Positions 14,069 through 19,315 of a stretch of 19,315 nucleotides of DNA are shown piece after piece. The DNA is from Peptoniphilaceae bacterium (GTDB lineage Bacteria > Bacillota > Clostridia > Tissierellales > Peptoniphilaceae). Both the position numbers and the translations under genes were made by a program. A model generated the notes under the pieces. The model did no database searches and was not told the DNA's origin. It worked only from the letters and a program-made list of their open reading frames with translations. The stretch lies in contig JASLJE010000053.1 in assembly GCA_030152565.1 (NCBI GenBank), forward strand, positions 1 through 19,315, read 5' to 3'. Each line of letters begins with the position of its first letter. Within the stretch, counting starts at the first letter, position 1.

Positions 14069-15298
14069 TTAATCTTTTAATTTTAATAAAGGTTTTTCTT
14101 TCCCCTCTATGACATCGTCTGTAATAATACATTTATCAATGTCTTCCCTTGATGGAATGTCATACATTATATCCAATAGAGTTTCTTCCAAGATAGATCT
14201 TAGACCTCTGGCTCCAGTCTTTCTAGCTATGGCCTTTCTAGCCACTGCTGAAATAGCCTCTTCTTCAAACTCTAGATCTACCCCATCCATTTCAAATAGG
14301 GCTTGGTATTGTTTGATTAGGGCATTTTTCGGCTCTGTCAAGATGGTCTTTAAAGCTTCTTCATTAAGTTCGTCTAGGGTTACTATAATTGGAACCCTAC
14401 CTATAAATTCTGGTATTAAACCAAACTTCATCAGGTCTTCTGGAACTATGGTCTTAAGCTTTTCGCCAATGGTTCTTTCTTCCTTATCTTTTAACTCTGC
14501 TCCAAAACCAATTGATTTTGTCTCAGATCTCCTGTCTATAATTGATTCTATTCCATCGAAAGCGCCACCTACAATAAATAAGATATTGCTAGTGTCCACC
14601 TGGATATATTCCTGGTGGGGATGCTTTCTACCGCCTTGAGGAGGTACATTTGCTATTGTTCCCTCTATCATCTTTAATAAAGATTGTTGAACACCTTCGC
14701 CACTCACGTCTCTTGTGATGGATGGATTTTCAGACTTCCTAGAAATCTTGTCAATCTCATCAATGTATATTATACCCCTTTCGGCTTTTTCTATATCATA
14801 ATCAGCAGCTTGTACTAATTTGAGTACTATGTTTTCCACGTCCTCACCCACATAACCAGCTTCTGTTAGACTGGTGGCATCTGCTATGGCAAATGGCACA
14901 TCCAAGGTCTTGGCCAAGGTTTGGGCAAGCAGGGTTTTACCAGACCCTGTAGGTCCGATTAAACATATATTTGATTTTTGTATCTCTATTTCCGTTTCAT
15001 AATCACTTGATATTCTCTTGTAATGATTATATACGGCAACTGATAATGTCTTCTTAGCCTCTTCCTGCTTAATAACATAGTCATCTAGGAACTCTTTAAT
15101 CTCCCTAGGTGTTGGAAGAGAATCAAAGTCAATATCTTGACTCATTACATATTCTTCTTCATCTATTATTTCCTGGCATAAATTAACGCATTCATTACAG
15201 ATAAAAACGTCATTAGGACCAGCAATAATTCTATTTACATCATGAGAAGATTTTCCACAGAAGGAACATTTAATTTCTTTTTCTTGATATGTTGCCAT
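14069..15298 (-). CDS. clpX: ClpXP unfoldase subunit ClpX
   Basis: This AAA+ hexamer recognises tagged or specific proteins, unfolds them and feeds them to ClpP. The N-terminal zinc finger has ligands Cys11, Cys14, Cys34 and Cys37. The AAA+ core shows Walker A GPTGSGKT (115-122), the pore loop GYVG (148-151), Walker B IYIDEID (177-183) and the substrate-contacting RKH loop (224-226). The IGF loop that docks on ClpP is at 263-265. Sensor and lid regions follow, with ARKTGARGLRSILEE. At 409 residues it is full length. It starts 10 bases after clpP with an AAGGAG site, so clpP and clpX are surely one operon. Confidence 0.98.
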   Translation of the reverse strand: MATYQEKEIKCSFCGKSSHDVNRIIAGPNDVFICNECVNLCQEIIDEEEYVMSQDIDFDSLPTPREIKEFLDDYVIKQEEAKKTLSVAVYNHYKRISSDYETEIEIQKSNICLIGPTGSGKTLLAQTLAKTLDVPFAIADATSLTEAGYVGEDVENIVLKLVQAADYDIEKAERGIIYIDEIDKISRKSENPSITRDVSGEGVQQSLLKMIEGTIANVPPQGGRKHPHQEYIQVDTSNILFIVGGAFDGIESIIDRRSETKSIGFGAELKDKEERTIGEKLKTIVPEDLMKFGLIPEFIGRVPIIVTLDELNEEALKTILTEPKNALIKQYQALFEMDGVDLEFEEEAISAVARKAIARKTGARGLRSILEETLLDIMYDIPSREDIDKCIITDDVIEGKEKPLLKLKD

Positions 15299-15308
15299 TA
15301 AATCTCCT

Positions 15309-15890
15309 TTATGATTTTTTAATCACTTCGTCTATTAAACCGTATTTTACTGCTTCATCTGAAGTCATATAGTAATCCCTATCCGTATCCTTTTCAATCT
15401 TTTCAAAAGGCTGTCCTGTATTTTCAGATAGGATCTTATTCATATTATCCTTAACTTGTTGTATTTTATCAGATACTATCTTAATATCTGTAACCTGACC
15501 TTGGGCTCCTCCCATAGGTTGATGGATCATAATATCTGCATTTGGTAGGGCAAATCTCTTACCCTTGGCACCACTTGATAGTAGGAAGGCTCCCATGCTG
15601 GCAGCTTGTCCTATACAGATAGTTGATACATCTGGCTTAATATAATTCATAGTATCGTAGATTGCCATTCCGGCTGTTACAGATCCACCTGGTGAATTAA
15701 TATATAATTGTATATCCTTCTTAGGGTCTTCAGACTCTAAAAATAGTAGTTGAGCCACTATTAGGTCTGCCATATTATTTTCAATCTCTCCTGTTATAAA
15801 GATAATCCTATCCTTTAACAATCTGGAGTAGATGTCATAAGCTCTTTCTCCCCTATTAGTGTTTTCTATAACTGTAGGTATTAAAGCCAT
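15309..15890 (-). CDS. clpP: ATP-dependent Clp protease proteolytic subunit ClpP
   Basis: This is the barrel-forming serine peptidase of the ClpXP (and ClpCP) proteases. The catalytic triad is Ser98 (in GQAASMGAF), His123 (in MIHQPMGG) and Asp172 (in DTDRDYYM). The oxyanion-loop sequence INSPGGSVTAGMAIYDT (65-81) is standard. At 193 residues it is normal, with a very short propeptide. The ATG has AGGAGG upstream and lies 20 bases after the tig stop. Its position between tig and clpX is the classical arrangement, although B. subtilis keeps clpP elsewhere. Confidence 0.98.
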   Translation of the reverse strand: MALIPTVIENTNRGERAYDIYSRLLKDRIIFITGEIENNMADLIVAQLLFLESEDPKKDIQLYINSPGGSVTAGMAIYDTMNYIKPDVSTICIGQAASMGAFLLSSGAKGKRFALPNADIMIHQPMGGAQGQVTDIKIVSDKIQQVKDNMNKILSENTGQPFEKIEKDTDRDYYMTSDEAVKYGLIDEVIKKS

Positions 15891-15910
15891 TCTAAACCTC
15901 CTTAAGTTTA

Positions 15911-17212
15911 TTATTCAGCTTCAATAAATTTCACTTTGCTAGTTAAAAATTCTACGCCTTTTCTCTTCTTAACTATTTCAGTCATGAAATCAGCTCCAAT
16001 TGAAGCCTTTACTTGTGCAATAAATTCTTCTGAATCTTTTTGTCCATATTGTTCTGCAACAATATTGTATTCATTTTCTATATCTTCTTCGCTTGCGTCA
16101 AATCCTTCTGCTAAAGCTAAAGCTTCTAAAGCTAAGTCTCCCTTAACCTTTAGTGCAGCTTGTTCCTTGAATTCTTCTCTTAAGCTATCTCTAGTGTTTC
16201 CTGTGTATTGTAGGAATTGGTCTAAAGATAAGCCCATGTGGGATAGGTTGTGTTCATATTCTTGCATTTCCCTATCAATTTGTTCTTCAACCATAACTTC
16301 AGGTACTTCTACTTCAGTCATTTCAATTAGTTTTTCAACAGCTGCATTTTCTATAGCCATCTTGTTTTCTTCTTCTAATTGTTCTTGTAATTTTGCCCTA
16401 ACGTCATTTTTGTATTCATCTAAAGTATCGAATTCTGAAACGTCTTTAACGAATTCATCATCTAATTCTGGAAGGATTTCTTCCTTAATCTCATTGATTT
16501 TAACCTTGAAAACAACTTCTGCACCCTTTAAGTCTTCTGCGTGATAGTCTTCTGGGAAGGTAAGGTTAACGTCAAATTCTTCACCCTTATTCTTGCCAAT
16601 TAATTGTTCTTCAAAGCCTGGGATAAAGGTATCTGAACCGATAGTTAAATCATAGTTTTCACCCTTGCCACCTTCAAAAGCTTCTTCGCCCTTGAATCCT
16701 TCAAAGTCTATATTACAGATGTCGCCGTCTTCTACAGCTCTGTCGTCTATATTCTTAATTATTTTATTCTTGTCTCTTTCGCCTTCAATAAAAGCGTCTA
16801 CTTCTTCGTCAGTTACTTCTTCTCTAGGTTTTTCTATTTCAATTACTGAATAGTCTCCTAAAACAGCTACTGGCTTAGTAACTACTTCATATTCTAAAAC
16901 TATAGGATTGCCTTCTTCGATTTCCTTAACGTCAACACTTGGTCTGTCAATTGGTTCGATTTCTAATTCTTTTATAGCTTCAAAATACTTAATATTCATG
17001 ATCATGTCTAAGGCATCTGACCAGAATACTTCTTTACCATAGTTCATTTCGATGATTTGTCTAGGTGCTTTACCCTTTCTAAATCCTGGAATATTAAATC
17101 TCTTTCTATTTTGTAAATAAGCCTTTTGAACTTCCTTTTTAAATTCTTCGTATGCAACTTCTACTTCGAATATTGCCTTGTTATCTTCATGTGATACTAA
17201 ACTAACCTTCAT
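15911..17212 (-). CDS. tig: Trigger factor, ribosome-bound chaperone and prolyl isomerase
   Basis: The first chaperone met by nascent chains; it docks at the ribosome exit tunnel. The N-terminal domain bears the ribosome-binding signature GFRKGKAP (43-50). The FKBP-type peptidyl-prolyl isomerase domain spans roughly 150-245 and includes DGDICNIDFEGFKG and FIPGFEEQLIGKNKGEEFDV. The long helical C-terminal arms (about 250-430) are rich in Glu and Lys. At 433 residues it is full length. The ATG follows CAGGAGG, ten bases upstream. It heads the tig-clpP-clpX-lon-engB cluster, which couples folding, degradation and ribosome assembly. Its own promoter lies in the 62-base gap upstream. Confidence 0.98.
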   Translation of the reverse strand: MKVSLVSHEDNKAIFEVEVAYEEFKKEVQKAYLQNRKRFNIPGFRKGKAPRQIIEMNYGKEVFWSDALDMIMNIKYFEAIKELEIEPIDRPSVDVKEIEEGNPIVLEYEVVTKPVAVLGDYSVIEIEKPREEVTDEEVDAFIEGERDKNKIIKNIDDRAVEDGDICNIDFEGFKGEEAFEGGKGENYDLTIGSDTFIPGFEEQLIGKNKGEEFDVNLTFPEDYHAEDLKGAEVVFKVKINEIKEEILPELDDEFVKDVSEFDTLDEYKNDVRAKLQEQLEEENKMAIENAAVEKLIEMTEVEVPEVMVEEQIDREMQEYEHNLSHMGLSLDQFLQYTGNTRDSLREEFKEQAALKVKGDLALEALALAEGFDASEEDIENEYNIVAEQYGQKDSEEFIAQVKASIGADFMTEIVKKRKGVEFLTSKVKFIEAE

Positions 17213-17242
17213 TTATTTTTTCCTCCTGAATTCTCGTTGAAT

Positions 17243-17266
17243 ATTATAACTTTACATATTATACCA
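17243..17266 (-). promoter_or_regulatory. Extended -10 promoter(s) of the tig operon
   Basis: The coding strand has TGGTATAAT (17266-17258), a perfect extended -10. A second TATAAT lies 15 bases downstream (17248-17243). No convincing TTGACA-like -35 is present for either, though the region upstream is AT-rich. The upstream gene ends at 17275 with no terminator seen, so read-through may add to transcription. Confidence 0.65.
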
Positions 17267-17274
17267 TAAAACGT

Positions 17275-18930
17275 CTAATTTAATACTATTTTAATGTTTT
17301 TTAATTTTTCTGTATTTTCTATTCCACCAAATTCGTTTATCTCAATTCCTTCTATCCTATCATTGATTAAACTTATCTCCAGCGGAGTATTGATAATTAT
17401 ATAGGGTATCTTCCTGGCAAAGTAGTCCTGCCAATCAAAAACCAAGTCCCTTCTGTCTTCCAGGTCTATAAAGTAGGACAGTCTTCTAAGATTTTCTATG
17501 ACCTCCCAATTAGGGTCGGCAGATAGGTTTAAGCCATCATTTATATCAAAGATAAACTGGTTGGAAAGGCTGGGAATTTCAAACATATATCTTTGGTAGA
17601 CAAAAAGATCATAGTCTCCCTTAGAATAGACCCTGTCAAAAAGCTCTGCCTCTTGCAGGTAGTCTATTTCCAAATCCAAGCCTTCCTGGGCCAGGTCCTC
17701 TACTATATAGTTACCTATAGTTTTTAGATAGTCATTGTTCTTAGAACTGATCATCCTAAGCCTAGGTTCTAGATTTCTTTCCTTCATCAGCTGGCCCAGA
17801 CTTTTTTCTGGCTGGTCAGGCTTAACTTCCCTATAAAAATAACTATTGCTATAGATAGGATTAGTCGCTACCTTATAATTTCCCCTGCCATAGTAAATAT
17901 TATTGTACCTGTCCAGGTCTAGACTGGCTGCAAAGGCCCTTCTCAAATCCTCGTCCTTAAATATTGACTGGTTCATATTAAAGCCTATAAAGCTATAGGT
18001 TCCCTGCTGGTTCTCATAGGCCCTTGTGTAGTCCATAGTTCTGTCACCTATAAGAGCCATAAGATCACTGTTCTTATTGTACTTGTAAACCAGGTCTATC
18101 TGGCCCTTTTGATAGTCATCTATTATCTTAAAATAAAGTCCACTCTTAAATACCAACCGGTCAAAGGAAAGTTCTTCATTGGCCTCTTTATCCTTTTTTA
18201 CCAGGCTAATAGAGTTATCATCTCCCACTTTTTCCAATTCAAAGTCTCCTGCCCCATCGGTTGCCTCAAAGGCCCGAACTTGCGATAGGTCATTATAGCG
18301 GTAGGAAAGCTTCTTGCTATTTACTATGGGAAAGTCCAAGTAGACCATATTGTTAGGATCGTAAAAGTTAAAGTGAAACTTAACCAGGTCTTCTCCATAG
18401 GCTACAACTCCCAAATCATAGGGTCCTTGGCCACTGGAGTAACTATAGGCCCCTCTTATTTTTTCCACATAGTCTACATGGGCCCCGTCATACTTAGGGT
18501 CTGCCAAAACCTGGTAGGTGGTAACAACATCCTCACTGGTAAGCCTGGTCCCATCCTTAAAATAGGCTGGCCTTAGCTGGAAGACTATGGTTTTACCCTC
18601 GTCCTCATACCAGTAGTCAGAAGCAAGGTCCAAGTCCCAGCTACCGTCTTCCTTTCTATAGACCAAGGAAGGATTTAACAGCCTGCTTATGATTCCCACG
18701 TCCTTCTTCTTGTCATAGAAGGGGTTTAGGTTCATATTGAGACTGTCCACTCCTATAACCAGACTATCCTTGGCATCCTTTCTTAAAAGGTGGGGATTTT
18801 CTATATACTTATCATGGTTTACTGAATAAACCATCCTCATACTCTTGTTGGGTAATAGTTCTAAAAAAATTATAAACACTATAAAAATACTAAGCTTAAT
18901 TATTTTTACACGATCTATATTTTTTTTCAT
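17275..18930 (-). CDS. Membrane-anchored family-5 solute-binding protein (oligopeptide/nickel-type), no lipobox
   Basis: This is an extracytoplasmic ABC-type solute-binding protein of the SBP_bac_5 family (DppA/OppA/NikA fold); the ligand is unknown. The N-terminus has a basic start, then one hydrophobic helix (about 9-26), with no cysteine after it. I find no cysteine in the whole 551-residue protein, so it cannot be a lipoprotein. Family features are VIGVDSLNMNLNPFYDK (start of the fold), the central FQLRPAYFKDGTRLTSEDVVTTYQVL (about 116-141) and GFNMNQSIFKDEDLRRAFAASLDLDRYN (about 318-345). Its ATG directly follows the stop of the DegV-like gene, with zero spacing. The nearest GGAGG is about 18 bases upstream, too far for a normal site, so translational coupling is likely. 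No permease or ATPase genes accompany it. Confidence 0.88.
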   Translation of the reverse strand: MKKNIDRVKIIKLSIFIVFIIFLELLPNKSMRMVYSVNHDKYIENPHLLRKDAKDSLVIGVDSLNMNLNPFYDKKKDVGIISRLLNPSLVYRKEDGSWDLDLASDYWYEDEGKTIVFQLRPAYFKDGTRLTSEDVVTTYQVLADPKYDGAHVDYVEKIRGAYSYSSGQGPYDLGVVAYGEDLVKFHFNFYDPNNMVYLDFPIVNSKKLSYRYNDLSQVRAFEATDGAGDFELEKVGDDNSISLVKKDKEANEELSFDRLVFKSGLYFKIIDDYQKGQIDLVYKYNKNSDLMALIGDRTMDYTRAYENQQGTYSFIGFNMNQSIFKDEDLRRAFAASLDLDRYNNIYYGRGNYKVATNPIYSNSYFYREVKPDQPEKSLGQLMKERNLEPRLRMISSKNNDYLKTIGNYIVEDLAQEGLDLEIDYLQEAELFDRVYSKGDYDLFVYQRYMFEIPSLSNQFIFDINDGLNLSADPNWEVIENLRRLSYFIDLEDRRDLVFDWQDYFARKIPYIIINTPLEISLINDRIEGIEINEFGGIENTEKLKNIKIVLN

Positions 18931-19315
18931 TTAATAAGAAACCACTATTCCTCCCTTATTGGCATAGGTTGATGATAGGCCCTTGGCACCTACAATCTGT
19001 ATATCCTTAAAGTTATACTTAGCCAATATTTTTTGTTTTAAGTCTTCTGCCACTAAAATATTATCCACATGGGATATAACCATGGTCTTGTCTGAGAAGA
19101 TTTCTCCTCTTTCTCCCACTAGAGAAACAAGATTCTTCATGGCAGCCTTCATACCCCTAGACTTATTTATAACTATAATCTCTCCATCCTCAGCTCCACA
19201 AACTGGTACTATGGATAGGGCTGACGCTACAAAGCCGGCTATTTTAGACATTCTACCATTCTTTATTAGATTGTCCAAGTCCTCTAGAACAAATAGGGTA
19301 TTCATAGACTCTATA
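18931..19315 (-). CDS. DegV-family (fatty-acid-binding) protein, C-terminal part
   Basis: Only the last 128 codons are present; the frame stays open through the right edge (preceding codons ATA GAG TCT), so the Met at 19305 is internal, not the start. The visible part matches the C-terminal lobe of DegV/FakB proteins, which hold a fatty acid, often for the FakA kinase that phosphorylates it. It shows LFVLEDLDNLIKNGRMSK followed by ALSIVPV, then KSRGMKAAMKNL. The protein ends in GLSSTYANKGGIVVSY, the usual family ending. DegV proteins are about 280 residues, so roughly the first half lies outside. The stop codon is immediately followed by the ATG of the solute-binding protein, implying one operon. 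Ligand and partner cannot be told here. Confidence 0.85.
   Translation of the reverse strand, partial: IESMNTLFVLEDLDNLIKNGRMSKIAGFVASALSIVPVCGAEDGEIIVINKSRGMKAAMKNLVSLVGERGEIFSDKTMVISHVDNILVAEDLKQKILAKYNFKDIQIVGAKGLSSTYANKGGIVVSY

Noticed and set aside
14109..14639. 176-codon plus-strand open frame
   Set aside because: Antisense shadow of the clpX AAA+ core with no independent support.
15936..16544. 202-codon plus-strand open frame
   Set aside because: It is antisense to tig, and its Ser/Phe-rich composition mirrors the Glu/Lys-rich trigger factor arms. No ribosome site or family signature.
17213..17274. CIRCE or CtsR operator upstream of tig
   Set aside because: No TTAGCACTC-N9-GAGTGCTAA pattern and no tandem AGGTCAAA heptamers are present in this gap or in the clpP, clpX or lon gaps.
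18931..19305. Complete 124-residue protein starting at the ATG at 19305
   Set aside because: The frame is open upstream to the window edge, no ribosome site can be judged, and the sequence begins in the middle of the DegV fold, so it is a partial gene.

Overview
The window looks like a chromosomal segment of a low-GC, anaerobic Gram-positive bacterium of the Firmicutes (Bacillota). The evidence is AT-rich DNA, strong AGGAGG-type ribosome binding sites, lipoprotein signal peptides, a rubredoxin gene, and the tig-clpP-clpX-lon-engB order. A Clostridia/Tissierellia-type host is my best guess; the genus cannot be fixed from sequence alone. No rRNA, tRNA, CRISPR array, transposase or phage gene is visible, and no gap without a gene exceeds about 140 bases.

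Layout. (1) 1-1942, minus strand: the high-affinity phosphate operon pstS-pstC-pstA (pstA cut by the window edge), with a PhoP/PHO-box-like direct repeat upstream of pstS. (2) 1943-5313, minus: typA/bipA GTPase followed by a two-HKD cardiolipin synthase, closed by a terminator that abuts the pst control region. (3) 5314-5725, minus: an orphan RsbW/SpoIIAB-like ATPase with its own terminator. (4) 5863-6853, plus: a 52-residue rubredoxin with promoter and terminator, then a VTT/TVP38-type membrane protein with its own promoter. (5) 6864-7319, minus: a GNAT acetyltransferase, convergent with the VTT gene. (6) 7398-11091, plus: a complete iron-siderophore ABC importer of the YclNOPQ/CeuBCDE type, behind a promoter covered by nested palindromes. 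(7) 11084-17270, minus: tig-clpP-clpX-lon-engB, a protein-folding and proteolysis cluster read from an extended -10 promoter. (8) 17275-19315, minus: a membrane-anchored, cysteine-free family-5 solute-binding protein directly abutting the 3' end of a DegV-family gene that runs off the window.

How the genes fit together. Two nutrient-scarcity modules, phosphate and ferric iron, carry recognisable but different candidate operators. The protease cluster links the nascent-chain chaperone, the ClpXP machine, Lon and a 50S-assembly GTPase. Between them lie membrane and stress genes (cardiolipin synthase, VTT protein, anti-sigma-like kinase).

The most unusual observation is PstS. It is full length and has a normal lipoprotein signal, but its halves are in swapped order: the segment normally C-terminal (starting at SREDGSGTRG) comes first and the segment normally N-terminal (starting at ISGSTSVGP) comes second. 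The break falls at the hinge-proximal joint, as in a circular permutation.
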